DNA of 64,000 nt, taken from assembly GCA_028554755.1 (NCBI GenBank), contig JAPTOF010000016.1, positions 11,816,001-11,880,000 on the forward strand. The letters are read 5' to 3'. Within the stretch, counting starts at the first letter, position 1. Each line of letters opens with the position of its first letter. A program made the position numbers and the translations under genes. Origin of the DNA: Cordia subcordata. Taxonomy: Eukaryota > Streptophyta > Magnoliopsida > Boraginales > Cordiaceae. Under the pieces are notes generated by a model that was not told the DNA's origin, did no database searches, and was given only the letters and a program-made list of their open reading frames with translations. Below are positions 1 to 12,639 of this stretch, piece after piece.

Positions 1-829
1 TAGCGAGTTAGCAAGAATATATGTGGTCGAGTTTGGCGGCGAGTGTAAGGAGAGGTCGAGACTTACGGCGTAGGTGTGACACGATAACAGGAAGGATAAA
101 GCTGAGAAATATGACAATGTGTTACGGTTATTTATTACCATGGGTTTTGGCCACGGGGTTATGCTTGGGTCTTTAGCTGAGTTGCACTGTGATTTGAACT
201 AGGTAGATTGTGCTGTGCTAAAGTAATAAGGACGCGACACGTCGGGTACGTAGGAGGTTACGCTTTGTTAGTTTAAAAAATGAAAGAAGGAAACACAGCT
301 ATGCTATGCTTGAGCGTCTATTCTGGCCGTGGCCTATGAGAATGCACAGCATGACACGCGAAGCTAGTACATGAAGGTGTTTGCAAGCAAGTGGTACGGT
401 AATATCCTCGTATCGTGCATTACAGTAGGTAAGGTACAACAGGGTACTGCTAGTGAGTCGTAGCTTCGTGCTAGGACCACGTGATGCCATGATCACCATG
501 TAGTATTTAAGGGGTCTATATGAAAGGGTCATGCGGAATAGGTGCACAAGACATCATTAGTGAAGCATGGCAGGCATTTTAGTACGTGTGAGTTACAAGG
601 CAAGGAAAAAGTAGTAAACATCACATGCATAATGTCATGTCATAAAGGTTCAACGTTTCTTGAAGATGTTTTGAGCTGCAACAATGCATTGTTCACCACG
701 AACCAATTTTGCCTGCAAGATGTGATTAAAGGTCTGCTTGAGACTTTCTAGTAACACATGGACAACACGCGATTATCAAGAGTTTCATGCGTGGGAATAT
801 AACTACTCTCTAACTTGAAGGTATTTCAA
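1..829. other. Unresolved non-coding stretch at the window edge
   Basis: No convincing gene. The stretch is less AT-rich than most of the window and only short frames are open on either strand, none resembling a known domain. Its composition and its contact with retrotransposon sequence to the right suggest a repeat that continues beyond the window, but I cannot name a family. Confidence 0.3.
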
Positions 830-1299
830 CTTAGAGAGTAGGAGAACAAACTGTTATGGCCAAAATTAGCTGATATGGAGGCCCACTTTGTTATTTTTAT
901 GGCCTATTTAGTTAGGTCATTTCTCCGAAGGCCAAAGGTACAATCCGCATAAAGTTTGATACCTGCTTAAATGTCTTCAAGGGAAGATAAGTTCAAGAAA
1001 GATAAGGCTAAGCGTCTAGGTGAAGGGATATGCGTCCTAGGTAGAGTTTGGCTTAAGGACAGATTTCTTGAACGCGTTAAGAACTTTTCCCACCAAGGAT
1101 TTAAAGGGGGGACACAGAGCCAGATAGAGGACACATATTCCTAATGCAAAAAGCCTACCTTTTACAAATACGGTTTGCACGAAACCCATTCAATATCTAT
1201 TAGCTTAGCACTGACTTAAGCATCGGAGTACCCTTAGTCAGCACCGTACCGATGTCAAGGGTTACGCCTTATATTCCGCTTCTTGGTCTTACAGGTTAT
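830..1299 (-). repeat. Probable LTR or leader fragment of an LTR retrotransposon
   Basis: Non-coding. On the minus strand it contains the phrase CTCCGATGCTTAAGTCAG (about 1,210-1,227), a wording I associate with plant LTR and TRIM/LARD leader sequences. It abuts the gag remnant at 1,300-2,118 on the same strand. Both outer limits are uncertain and I see no target duplication. Assignment rests on one motif and on context. Confidence 0.3.
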
Positions 1300-2118
1300 T
1301 GGAGCCCTAATCGACTTTGTTCATGATTGTAGAAATCACCTTCTACATTGTTCTGGCTAAAGAACTGCCTTTTATTGTTAAAGCAAAAATTGTTAGACTT
1401 GCCAATATTTTGTTGTCGCCGTCCACCAATATTGGTATTGGAATGAACAGGAGCAAGCATGATGGGCTATTGGTGTTGAAAGACTACCATGTGTTGAACC
1501 AAGAATGCTAGCCGTACGAAGTTTCTCGTGCTTAAGGAATTGTTCATACTCCAAAAGCTTGTCCGTCAATTCTTCAAAACTGATTACATGGTCTCGAATA
1601 CGTACCACTGTCGTAATCTCCTTGAAGGCTAATCCAAGGTAATCGGATATGGAATGATTTCCATGATGTATGAGGGTTAATTGTTCTGCCAACCCCATGA
1701 CTCTTGAGGAAGATGGATTGGCAAAATTTTTGAAGAGTTTGTTCCATGCTTCTGCTGAGGTAGCACAGGAACGAACAAGTAGGACAACCGAGGGAGTTAA
1801 GGACCCAATGAGTGCAAGAAGAATTAACTTGTCTTGCCGAAGCCAGAAGGTGTGAGCTAGGTTCAAGACTTCTTTACCATCAACCATTACGATTAGAGAG
1901 GGACATGGTGTCATACCAGTAACATAACCAACCAAGTCGAATCCGAAGAGAAGAGCGTCAAATTGGACTTTCCAAGAAGCATAATTTGTTGTTGTGAGTT
2001 TGAAAGGAAGCTGACTCGCGACATTAAGAGCAATGAGGGTTGATGAGTTATTTTGTTTTATGGGATCTGATGTTGGAACTAGGACTGAAGTAGAAGAGTT
2101 AACCGAGTCGGATGCCAT
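1300..2118 (-). pseudogene. Copia-type gag fragment (UBN2/retrotran-gag family)
   Basis: The minus-strand frame from 2,118 to 1,393 stays open for 241 codons and reads as the N-terminal gag of a Ty1/Copia element. Near residues 39-75 is the LTTTNYASWKVQFDALL type motif, followed by the W-x-R-x-D and AWNKLFKNF blocks typical of UBN2 gag domains. Past 1,393 the match continues only in another frame as Asn/Gln-rich residues, then stops, so zinc knuckle, protease, integrase and reverse transcriptase are missing. The start ATG lies 45 bases downstream of a primer-binding site, the normal arrangement. This is the 5' stub of a truncated element, not a host gene. Confidence 0.85.
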
Positions 2119-2162
2119 AGCAGATAGGTGAAGAAAAAAAATTATAACTTGTTAGAGGCAAA

Positions 2163-2176
2163 GGCTCGTGATACCA
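2163..2176 (-). other. Retrotransposon primer-binding site (initiator tRNA-Met)
   Basis: The minus strand reads TGGTATCACGAGCC, one base longer than the plant Copia consensus TGGTATCAGAGCC, which pairs with the 3' end of initiator tRNA-Met. It sits between the LTR and the gag start, as expected for minus-strand DNA priming. Confidence 0.75.
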
Positions 2177-2545
2177 TAAGAAGGTACTCATTATATTGTC
2201 AGAATTGTGTACATTGATTCACAAGAAACACAGATTTTATACATACAGTTTGAAGCAGCTGATAAGTATAAATAACAATATATGCCTAAAGCTAAGGAAT
2301 GTACACATATCTTAAACAACAAGATAAAGCCTATAGATTTGGATAATCCAAGGTACATCTATCTCTTATCTTCCTTTGATAGTTCACGTGGTGAGCAATG
2401 AGATTATAGAAAAGAATAGCCTTGTAATTTAAAGACCTTGTAAATTTAGATGAGAGCAGTAGTACACACATTGTAGGTTTGGAGTTCTAGATGTTACTAG
2501 ATAGAAGTTTGATCTCTCTTTAAAGCTAACAACTAGTTAGCAACA
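2177..2545 (-). mobile_element. 5' LTR of the truncated Copia element
   Basis: Read on the minus strand it starts TGTTGCTAACTAGTTG at 2,545 and runs to the primer-binding site; the exact inner end is unclear (somewhere in 2,177-2,199). The TGTT start and hyphenated TTAGC/GCTAA repeats are typical of small plant Copia LTRs. A CACGTG box lies near 2,386. No second LTR is present in the window, because the element is truncated after gag. Confidence 0.6.
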
Positions 2546-5290
2546 CGTGATCCCTATACTTATCTACATGATGAATATAGAAAAGCATACCCCAAGTATG
2601 ATTCTTTACATGCTGAATGAGTGGCCCTTCTTAGTTAACTGTAGAAAATTTGCCACACGAATTCCTGAACTAGAGGTAACTTTAGGCAAAATCATTAACT
2701 TATTTAAGATCATTATATTTTTGGATAAATGCTAATGTACTCTACATCACGTATTATTAGAGAATGAGCTCTCTCTCCCTCCTCTCTTTCTTTAGCTAGC
2801 TCTCTAAGTATTTGGTAATTTGTCATGAACATATTAGAACTTTTCATCCCGATGTTTATAGGAGGGATAGGTGTAAAAGGGTTAGAATGATTATGGCTCC
2901 CATTTTATCCTTTATATTACACTATCTCGCAACCTTCTTAGTTTCTTATGTTTATATAGTTGGCTTAACCAAAATAAAATGAGATGTAAAACCAAGAAAA
3001 AGAGAAAGGAAGAGAATTTAGTAAGTAATCAAAAAGTTGGTTAGAGGAAATTTAATCAAATTGCAATACTACTGTTCTTTTTCTTGTTTGTTCCACAAAT
3101 TTCTCCTCTCGCACATGTGGCATACTTGGTCCTTTTAAACTCTTCTACAAGTCTAACATAGTTTAGTTTGTAAAAGAAATTGTGAAAATATGATACTTCT
3201 TCCAGCTAGTTCTTTTCATTTTTCCTAAATCTACGCAATAATTTTTCAAAATTGCACTAAGGCTTATGCTGTATCATGTCCTTATATATTTGATAGTACC
3301 ATTTTAGCTCCAAAAGTCATAGTTTCACAAGCAGGAAATGTAAGTCGACTTATCACCATATTTGTATGCTATTATAGTTTTACATTAAGGACCCACTCAC
3401 TTCTACATCTAAGAATTGTCTATTTAATGTGTATGCCTAGCATGTCTGCTACATAGAATTGAAGCTTTGATTAAGATGAATTCTTGGGGTGACATAAGAA
3501 ATAAAACGTGTTTAACGGATGAACAGAAGAACTAAATATAATTGTTCCAAAATAGTTTTTTGATGTAGGCAATTACTAAGAAGATTTTAGATTTTGATAG
3601 GCAAGAAAGAATTAAGCTCTAGCTATTCTTGTAAGTAGGTTAGATAGAGCAATAATATACAATAATCTCCTCAATCAAGATTTGGATTAAATTTTTTGTG
3701 GATGGCCTTAAACTTATGTTGACATATTGACCTCATTAACTTAACAGGTCTGTGTAACTTGAAATAAATATTTGATCTTATAAGCATGTAATAAGCAACC
3801 AAAGTTTATATAAATTAGTCACCCAAAGTACAGTCACAATGATCTAATATGTTGAGCTTTCTAGGAAGTAATTTCCAGAAAACCGGTTGTTTTCTCGTTA
3901 TTCAAGGTATTTAGTCTCAAGGTACTTATTTTTCCTTAATATTTTTGCTGTTTGCATTGCAGCATTTGAATTCTGGATTGAAGGTCTAAACTTGAATCCT
4001 CTTGAGCATTTGAAGCAAGTTACTTGTTTGAGAATTAGTAGTCATTTGTATCTGTAAAGAATAGGTGATAAAAGTTTTCTTGTTTTGGAACCTCAGACTT
4101 TTTCACAGTTTAACCTTTGTGAATGTTGAAATTATTATTTTTTTTAATAGAGTTGTTTATCCTTTAGCAACAATTTATGTTATGAATAATAGAAAGCATT
4201 TATCTCTTTCATTGTTTATTAAGAAGTACTATGTCAAAGCAATTTGACATAGTATTACTAAATAATTTTTGAAATGAAGCACTTGATATTTATCTTTCTT
4301 TCTTTGTTTGACAAGAATGGCTTTAGATACTAATGTTGTATTTATTTTATGTTTATCTTAAATCTTATAATATCTTATCATATAAGATCTTAAAAGATGT
4401 CTTATAAGAAATAAAAATCTTATTTATAAGATTGTTTGGTATGATACTAATTCTAATTTATCTTAAATCCTTAGATAAATATATTTGACAGTTATGCCCT
4501 TTGGGTCAATACTCATGGTGTATTGTTGTTAGATGTTAAAACTCTTGCAACTTATATACTCGAATTGTTCAAAACTTTTGCAACTCATATCTTTTCTTGT
4601 GGAGGGTTGCAACTCATCTAAGATACTCATATTGGTCAAAACTTTTGCAACTCATTTAAGATATTCATTTTTTTTTAGATGTTAAAACAAAAGAAATTGC
4701 AAAATTAACAATTTAAATGCAAAAATGGCTAAATGTCAAAAGTTTACCAATAAAATTGAAATAACATTTTTTAATTATAAATAAATTGTAAAAAATTAAA
4801 TACACAAGAAATATAAATAAAATAAAAATTCCAAGATAAACAAACTAATTTTGTATTGTCATAATACCTTTAATTCTTTGAGCCATATCTCATCATATAT
4901 TATTAATTTTGTGATTAAAATAAAAAAAATTAATTACTTAATCATAAAAAATTGTAGAAAATAAAATATACATAAAGTATTAATAAAATAAATATTCAAA
5001 GATCAATAAACTAATTTCGTTTGTCTTCAACGTAATAGAAAACACTATATCAATATAAAAGTTTATATATAAATTCCTTTCTATGCCAAATATCATTACA
5101 TATTTCATCTCGAACACAATCCATCTCCCTCTCAAATTAGTACTAGTACTTTTAGTGCTTGTCCTTTCCTTGCCAATATCATTATCCCTTCCCACAACAG
5201 CTTTCTCAAAAAATATCGTCTAGATTTTGGTGGCAAATATAATTGTGAAGTGCCATTATTGTTGAGACTAATTTCACTTGTTTTTTCCTT
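2546..5290. other. AT-rich intergenic DNA, no gene seen
   Basis: No coding potential recognised. Local features: a CT-rich run near 2,768-2,800; several ATCTTATAAGAT-type palindromic repeats at 4,355-4,440; and a phrase containing AAAACTTTTGCAACTCAT repeated with variation between about 4,540 and 4,660. The rest is AT-rich sequence with short simple runs. Confidence 0.5.
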
Positions 5291-5611
5291 CAAAAGAGGA
5301 GACCAAGCCCCTCAAATTTTATTGCACAAAAAACCATAATACGAAAATAGGAGGCCATTAAACCTCTTAAATAATAAAAGGCAAGAAGCAGTTTATAGGC
5401 CAACTAATTGATCAAGAAAAACAAAGCAGAGCTTTCTAAAAACTAGGGTCTTAAATAAGGCAAGCCCAACTTATCGCGCCGTAGCAAGCCTCGAAACCAA
5501 GGTAACGCCGCAGATGAGTAAAAGATGTGTGACCTAGAAGAGCGAGCTCCGATGCAAGACAATTCACTACCAATTACCTTCTCTATGAATATGTGAGATA
5601 GAGTACTGAAA

Positions 5612-5939
5612 CTATTTAAGAAGATCTCGTGCTTTACTTAACCAATGGCAAATGTTCCAGAACCCCCAAGAGCTACCACTTAACAAACGAACTGCTGTCA
5701 AGGAATCCATTTCAATCCAAATATTCATTAATCCCATTTGTATACATACTTGAAGCCCCTTTATGAGAGCTCTAATTGCGGCATTTAAAGCATTATCCTT
5801 CCCAAAGAACTCTAAAAAACCACATACTAGGCTTTCTTCTGAGTTGCAAATCAAACCTCCCTCACCTGCTTTCAATTCTTTCTCTGATACACTTCCATCA
5901 ACATTAAGTTTATAGGCATGCTCTTTTGGTTTATGCCAT
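5612..5939 (-). pseudogene. RNase H-like domain of a LINE-type retroelement (RVT_3 family)
   Basis: The minus-strand frame reads without a stop from 5,939 to 5,612. It opens with HKPKEHAYKLNVDGS, the start of plant LINE RNase H domains (xKLNxDGS), and later has the EMDSLTAVRLL block that carries another acidic residue. The usual AExxAL glutamate block is altered (NAAIRALIKGLQ), so activity is unlikely. The T-rich stretch and TTTTATTGCAC near 5,280-5,325 may mark the old poly(A) end. I read it as a 5'-truncated LINE inserted next to, or into, the Harbinger remnant at 6,085. Confidence 0.7.
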
Positions 5940-6084
5940 TAAAGAGTCTGAATGAATCATTCTTTGCTACTTAGGATTACACATTGGAAAAGCTACCCAA
6001 GACCTTCATCTTCTCTCCATTGTTTTCTTCTCCAAAGTCTAGCTTGACCCGATTGAGCCACACTATGTTGCACTCTCCAAATGA

Positions 6085-7010
6085 TACGCTGATCATTCAC
6101 TTGTGTGTCCCAATTATACCCACAATGCATTCTTTTCATTATTTGAAATGTATTCTTCTTCTCTCCAAATGTTCTCTCTATTACACTTCTCGATGAAGAA
6201 TGATAATAATTGAATAACTCTTTTGGACTTTGAAGGACTTGATTTTGTAGTCTAGCAAATGATGCCTCCCATTTTTGTATAAAGCAAGAAATCCTTTCAT
6301 ATTTGGATATCCAAAGTCCACCAAATAAAATTGATTTACATTATAAATAAAAAATTAAAAAGAATAAAAAAAGAAAATCTTTTTTATAATAAAGAAAAAA
6401 CTAATCTAGAGTGGGCATCTTGAATTTTTTGTTTCATCATGAATCATATGGAGAAAGATATAAGTATCACACGTCAAACCCTCCCAACAGCCACACAATA
6501 TGTGAAACACATATCAAAATTGCAAGTTGCCATGACATTTTGAGTTAGGTATCCTTTTCTTCTATAAAATGGATAACTCATGTTAGGTGATAAAACAACT
6601 TCAACATGTGTTTCATCTATTGCATCTATGCAATACTACAAAAGAAAAAAAAAACTACAAATATAATCTTAACAATAAAGTAAAACTAACATGAAAATGT
6701 AGATGATATTTTGAATTGTTTTATATATGGATAAATCCCTTCTATATCTTGTTTGATATTATGAATTGACATGTTTACTAAAGCATTCAAAATCTCATGA
6801 AAATGATTATGAATAGTTTCTCCAGATCATTAGAACCTTTCTCCTCAATTCTTACATTTTTATTAGATGGTACTCCTCATTCACTTTTCAACAACTCACA
6901 TAAATTCAAAAAATAAGTCCTGCTCATTCGAAGATTTTGATAACATATATGTATTTTTGATGTATTATTTAAAAGTGCCACAATGCAAAGCCAACCTTTC
7001 AAAATAGAAG
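6085..7010 (-). pseudogene. PIF/Harbinger-type transposase (DDE_4) remnant
   Basis: Minus-strand pieces align in order with the plant DDE_4 nuclease family. An N-terminal helix block (RMSRTYFLNLCELL) lies near 6,880-6,930. IDAIDETHVEVV, with the first catalytic aspartate, is near 6,600-6,635, followed by GYLTQNVMATCNFDM near 6,530-6,570. A GYPNMKGFLALYKN block is near 6,270-6,310, and NVIERTFG-like SVIERTFGEKK, with the catalytic glutamate, near 6,150-6,190. Stops and frame changes separate the pieces, and the block that should carry the second aspartate is lost. It lies in the same orientation as the Myb/SANT-like partner at 7,470-8,310, the usual two-gene set of these transposons. The copy is dead. 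Confidence 0.8.
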
Positions 7011-7469
7011 CTTGACAACAAACCCTTCTAATTCATCTAACAGTACCACTCACACAGAAGGTAGTTCCAACTAATAACAATCTTCTTTTATTTTCCACAC
7101 CCTCTTTGTAATTATCGTCACCGTACATTTCAACAACAGAGGTAAGATCATTGACCATAAAGCTATTGTCTTCTATTGAACCTTTATGCATTTAAACCAA
7201 ACATATATCACAAATTTGATTTACCAAAAAATTTTAAATTGCAAATTCAATAATATAAGAGAATATTATCACAAAGAAGCTCATTAAACTACAAGTAAAA
7301 GGAAAAAAATTGTTCCAAACATCACAAGTAAAACCATTAGAGCAGTCCATATAATTCATTAAACTACCAAAAGAACATATGTTCAAAGCATTGAGTAAAA
7401 ATGCTAAAGTATTGAGGCACAAAGCTAAGGGGAAGCACTTCCCTCCTATTCTTGCTCCCATTTAGACTT

Positions 7470-8310
7470 TAGGAATGAAAATTGAAAAACTTCATCTTTC
7501 AAAGCCATGAAAACCTCTCTTCATGGTGCATTAGTCATCATATATGCTCCAAACATTTGCGTTTGTGAACTCTATGTAACATTTAGGAGATTTTCCAAGA
7601 CTGATGTTGCAGCTTCAATGTCATTCTTGCACTTTTGCATGTAAGATGTTGCCGAGGTGTTCTCAAATGCAAATATCAATTGGTCAAAGCTAATATTTAG
7701 CGAAGACGTAGCACTATCTTTTAGTCACATTATCGCTCCTAGTGATTGTTGCTTGATCATTTGTAGGTAATGAATAGCCTTCAGAAATAAAGTTTTCTTC
7801 AACATCTGGGTCACCAATTTGTTGCATAAGCATGATCTCTTATAACAGAAATACCACCAAACAACTCCTTCATCACATCATAATGTTTCAATCTCTTGTA
7901 CTTGAATTTGGCATATCTTGTATCTTTCTACAATGGCAAACAAGTATATTAGAATTTTTGAAATTATGATATTAAACAATATAGGCAAATTATAATAAAA
8001 TTTTTGAGGAGTTATACCTCTATTTTGTCATTCCATTCCTTTCTTTGTTCTAGCCAACTCCAGATGCCATTCTTTTCAATGTCTAGTAAAGTCTCCGATC
8101 ATTTTTAAGTGAATCCTAATGATTTCTAAATTGCTTTTGTTTATATTTTTTTCTAAGTTACCTCATGAAACTTCTTACTAATATTCTCTCACACAACAAT
8201 ATTCAAATATTTGAGTAACATTTTTACTTTTCTAATTTCTTCAACACAAAAATCAAGAACAATTTGTTGCTTGTAGCATCCCAATAAGCTGACATCTTAC
8301 TATTTTTCCC
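7470..8310 (-). pseudogene. Myb/SANT-like partner ORF of the PIF/Harbinger element
   Basis: Broken minus-strand reading frames resemble the Myb_DNA-bind_3 proteins encoded beside PIF/Harbinger transposases. A YWDATSNKLFL type start is near 8,270-8,300, a WSWLEQRKEWNDKI piece near 8,020-8,070, and KDTRYAKFKYKRLKHYD, typical of the C-terminal block, near 7,885-7,935. Several stops interrupt it. In the family this protein binds the element ends and helps import the transposase into the nucleus. Terminal inverted repeats for the whole element were not found by eye. Confidence 0.65.
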
Positions 8311-10171
8311 TAAAAAAAGTTAAAAAAAAAAAACACTTGTAAGATATAGTCATGCAAAGATTTTGTCATTAGTATCAAAGAACCACTATTAAGAACACTA
8401 GACAAATAATTTTCAGCAATCTCTTAAATGAGAAAAACTTCATAAATCAATATGTGAATTCAGCATATAAAAGGGCAAAAATTGAAGATGCATGCTTCAA
8501 TTGAGTTATAACATTCATTCAATCATCATTTTCAACATAAGTCTTCTAAACACATCAAACAAAAATCAATGAAGGCTTTACATATATTACAACAAAATTT
8601 TTTAAAACAATATGGAATATGAAAATATATCAAAACTAAATATAGTCACTAATTCTTGAAGACGGATGCAATCTAATAGCATACAATCTGATTCATTATA
8701 AGTTTGACAATATGATGATGCAACAGACAAATTTCAAAAGAGAGATAGAAGAAACTTGCTAATACTCCAAGCAAAGTGCTATTGATAAATAACAACAAAA
8801 TTTGCTTACAAACACCAAAACAACCTTTGAGTCAACTTGTGAGAGAACAAATTTCAAGATTACATTATAAAGAGTATTAAGAGAAGCATCATCCATGCTA
8901 AATTAGAGCTTATTTATATAGCTAGCTATGCCAAAAAAACCATGTCATTTTTACTAATACCATTTCACAAGGATTTAATTACCAGATATCAACATTGATG
9001 TGAGTGATAACGAATAAAATCTGTGTTACTTCTAACGAATAAGATCTATATGACATCTATCATACGCATGATTGGTTAGCAGTAGCTCAGTAATTAAGAC
9101 TAAAAGGGCATCGTATCTAACTTAGCTCTCTAACAACAGAATCAGTATCCTTTAGATTTCCTCTTAGTGTTCCAAATAGAAAGTATACTTCAGTTTCTTC
9201 ATAGTATTAGCTGTAAAATTATACTAAAAGAGTACTAGCTGTAAAATTATACTAAAAGAGTAAAGAGCTTTAACTTTCTTTCTCTAAACTCTCCCAAAAT
9301 GTAAGACTACCAACTACAAAGCCTTACACGAAAAGTTGAAAACAATAAACAAATATAATAAACTCTTTTCTTTAAGCTTTTCAGTTAAGATAGTTGCTTA
9401 AAATTCAAAATAATTATATAGCAAAATCTTTTCTAATGATTTAATCTTTTAGACAAGATAGTCACCTAATACAAACTTGAAAACACATATAGAAAGATAT
9501 GGTGAGAAAGGGAGAAAGATAATGATACCTTCTTGAAATTGGTCTCTTTTTTCAATGTCTAAACTAGAAGATCCTTTTTCTTGGTGACCTAATGATGAAA
9601 TGGTCTTAACCTATCTCCACAAATGAGCCAGTTCTACTAAGCTCACACAAAGAAACAACAAAAAAGAGGGGGGGGGGATATGTGATAAAATCTTGAGTAA
9701 ACTGGTAAACATAAGCTTTTTAAAAGTTAAAACATCTTAAGAAATAAACACTTATATGAACTCAAACTTCATTACAATCAAGAGAAGAAAATCCTCATAT
9801 TAACAATAGTAAGAACCAAATCCTCATAAACCAAATAGAACTTTTTATAAAACTATTGGTAAAATTTAGTCTCTCAAAAATGTATATTATATATTACAAG
9901 CAAACATGCCAAAAAGAAATATACAACTGCATTTAATCAAATAATAATTTGGAAATGCCAAATAACAGACACCCTCCAAATTTACAAATCCAATACCTAA
10001 TTTTCCAGTTAATAGAACAATGAAAAGCAAAACTGAAATATACATAACCACTAGCATATGGTCGTGCACTACATGGAAGATATGTATCATATAATTTCAA
10101 AGATTATAACTATAATATAATATATGTAAAAGGAGCATTAGAAAAATAACAAAGTTAACAAAATAAAGATG
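8311..10171. other. AT-rich intergenic DNA with a short tandem duplication
   Basis: No gene recognised. A 28-29-bp unit containing CTGTAAAATTATACTAAAAG is duplicated in tandem near 9,208-9,263. A nine-G run lies at about 9,669-9,678. The rest is AT-rich with only short spurious frames. Confidence 0.5.
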
Positions 10172-10176
10172 ATACA

Positions 10177-11940
10177 TGATGTGTCGTGATTTTGTGTGTG
10201 TTTGCATTGCATTTCCTATATGTTTTTTCGGTACTTTGTGCTTGTCAAGTGGCATTAGTGTAGTACATTTGGTAGAATTAGGCTTAAGTGAAGATAATTG
10301 TACATAGTTGGGTTTGATAGATAAACACTACACTAAATGCATTTTTTGTTGTCTTAGGTGAGCTTTAGGTTGATGCCGAGCTTGCAAGATCATGGGTGAT
10401 GAAGAAGCAAGGTGTACGGGTCGTGGGGAGAAGACCAGAAGCCAAAAGGATGAAGAATGAAAGAAGAGAGGCTCAGCTGCACAACCAAAAACAAGAGCTG
10501 GTCAACCGGTTATCCCAGAAAGTAGATGAGATTTACCGGTTGACCAGCAAGTCAAAGAGCACCCCAGTTGAATCGGTCGACCACCCCCTAGCCGATTGAC
10601 CGGCAGCGCATAGATGACTATAAATAGGGCCCAATTTTTAGCATTTATTAATAATCAGTTCACACACACTTCATACCCAATTTTCACAAACACCTAACCC
10701 TCACTCACCCATCTCACATACACCTTTTCACACATTTCCCACTTGGATTCAAGCTTATTTGGAGGGATTTAACAACTTTGGAGTGAGGATTTACTCAAGG
10801 ATTGTATCAAATTTGCAAGGATGAACAGGAAGCATTCTAATCTCTTTTTCGTCCTTCTCTCTATTATTCTTGAGTAGACTTATTCTAGGGTGATCTAGCT
10901 TGTGATATGGATTGATTGTATACTCTTATGTTATGGGATTTGATGGCTTAATATACATATGCTTTGTTGTTCTTGTTTCAATGGCTATTATTCAATATAT
11001 GTCTAGGTGTTTGATAATTTACTTATATGAGTAGTATATGTATAAATTGATGTCTATTTGCTACTCAACACCTCTAATCCATTATATAATCATGTCTATG
11101 TGTTTGTGTGTGGATTGTATAAAGTGGGTAATGCTTATATCCATGTTTATGAGTATGTTTACAAGCCTAGTAGTAAATATGACCTCAATCTTGCATACAT
11201 GTCCGTTCCCAATTGCTTTTAACGGTGTAATTCAAGCAAGACGATGTTTGGTAGCTGAATAGGTCTCTTTATTTGCGAACACCTTAGCTTAGAACATGTA
11301 TGAATGCCCTAATAGGTCAAATCCCAATATAGTGACCCTAGAACCATGATGCCTAACTTAAGGTTAGCCTACATCGAGTCTCCTTTGGCTTTAAACCTAG
11401 CCAATGGTCTAGGTACTACGGTAGGTTCATTCTAGATCACTTAGGGAGCTAGTTAGTCAATCTTAAGGCTGTAGGTTATAAGGACCACGCTAAGAGTGCA
11501 CATCTAGAGACAGACCCACATTGAGTCCTAGGGAGAAATTAGGACACTAGTTAGTAACATAACTAAGAGTAATAACCATAGTTAAGCCATCCCCCACAGT
11601 CCCATATCATTTGAGTCTACAATTACCCGTTGGCAAGCGAACATCACCCTTAGCTCATTCTAATTGCTAGTCCCCCCCTAGGTCAATTTGTTTCCCGTCT
11701 TTCATTCCCATCTTCCATAGTGTAGTTTTATTTCCTTTAATTTGAGCCGCTGTTAAATCCAAAAACTCCAAAAATATGGTTAGTTTAGGTTTTTCTTTTA
11801 GACACTTTCTAGGACACGCACATAGAATTCCTCCCCACGACTCGCCTCTCTGAGGATTCAACACCTGCTCATGCACACACTACATTACATCGATCCACGC
11901 ACTTGCGAGTCTTTAGGGCTTATGCACTTAGAGACTATCA
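10177..11940 (+). mobile_element. Solo LTR (1,764 bp) with perfect 5-bp target duplication
   Basis: The stretch begins TGATGTGTCG and ends ACTATCA, giving TG...CA ends, and is flanked on both sides by ATACA (10,172-10,176 and 11,941-11,945). That is the signature of an LTR element reduced to one LTR by recombination. A promoter-like TATAAATAG lies at 10,620. Near the 3' end are ACGCACTTGCGAG and related phrases common in plant LTRs. It carries no protein domain; the short frames inside it are not genes. A diverged copy lies inverted at 20,256-22,821, which confirms both ends. I cannot say whether the parent was Ty3/Gypsy or Copia. Confidence 0.8.
10500..10628 (+). promoter_or_regulatory. LTR promoter: W-box cluster and TATA box
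   Basis: TATAAATAG at 10,620-10,628 is preceded by a cluster of W-box cores embedded in CCGG-containing palindromes: GGTCAA at 10,500, TTGACC at 10,540, GTCAA at 10,551 and TTGACC at 10,596. W-boxes (TTGACC/T) are binding sites of plant WRKY factors. The copy inside the MULE keeps a similar arrangement of CCGGTTGACC-like motifs before its own TATA-like sequence. Activity is inferred. Confidence 0.55.
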
Positions 11941-11945
11941 ATACA

Positions 11946-12639
11946 TATTGTACACATCATTACTATATATAAATCAAATAATTTATGTTGATTTCAATAG
12001 AGAACAAATATCATATAGAAAGTAATGACAAATTAATTATTAGTCATCTACACAATTACATCTCTTTTATTTAGAAAAGTTGTATGTAAATAGATTCATT
12101 CAATATATTAAAATGACATTAATTCTAATAGATTAGCATAGACGGGTAATGTAATAACGTGACCTATAAGCTTTTCCATAATATTAAGCATCGAATATGA
12201 CCTAAGAACCTCTCTAGCTTCTCATATCTCAAAGGCCCACATTTGCTTTAATATGCAAAAATATGCTCGGATTCTTTTGGTACTAGTTTGCTTCTAATCA
12301 ATCATTTTATAAAATGATTTATAAAGTAAAATAATTAGTTTCAGGCATTCGATTATTTATAAATTATTGAGTTATTTTTTATTAATTCTAATGAATTGGT
12401 GTAAACGGGTAAATGGTAATGTAATAATGTATCCTTTCTGCTTTTCCTTAATAATAAGCATTGCAGATGACCAAAAACTCATCAAACTTCTCATATCTCA
12501 TGGGCCCGCATCTACCATAATGTGCAAAAATATGATTAGATTCTTTTGGTCTTGGCTCGTCTCTACTTAATTATTTTGTAAGATTATTTATAAATTAATA
12601 TAATTAGATCCAAGCCTCTATAATTTACAGAGCATTAAA
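11946..12639. other. AT-rich intergenic DNA with a diverged internal repeat
   Basis: A phrase of about 200 bp starting near ATTCTAATAGATTAGCATAGACGGGTAATG at 12,121 recurs in diverged form from about 12,381, each followed by a YCTTTTGGTMYTRGYTYG-like stretch. No coding potential is visible and the repeat family is not recognised. Confidence 0.45.
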
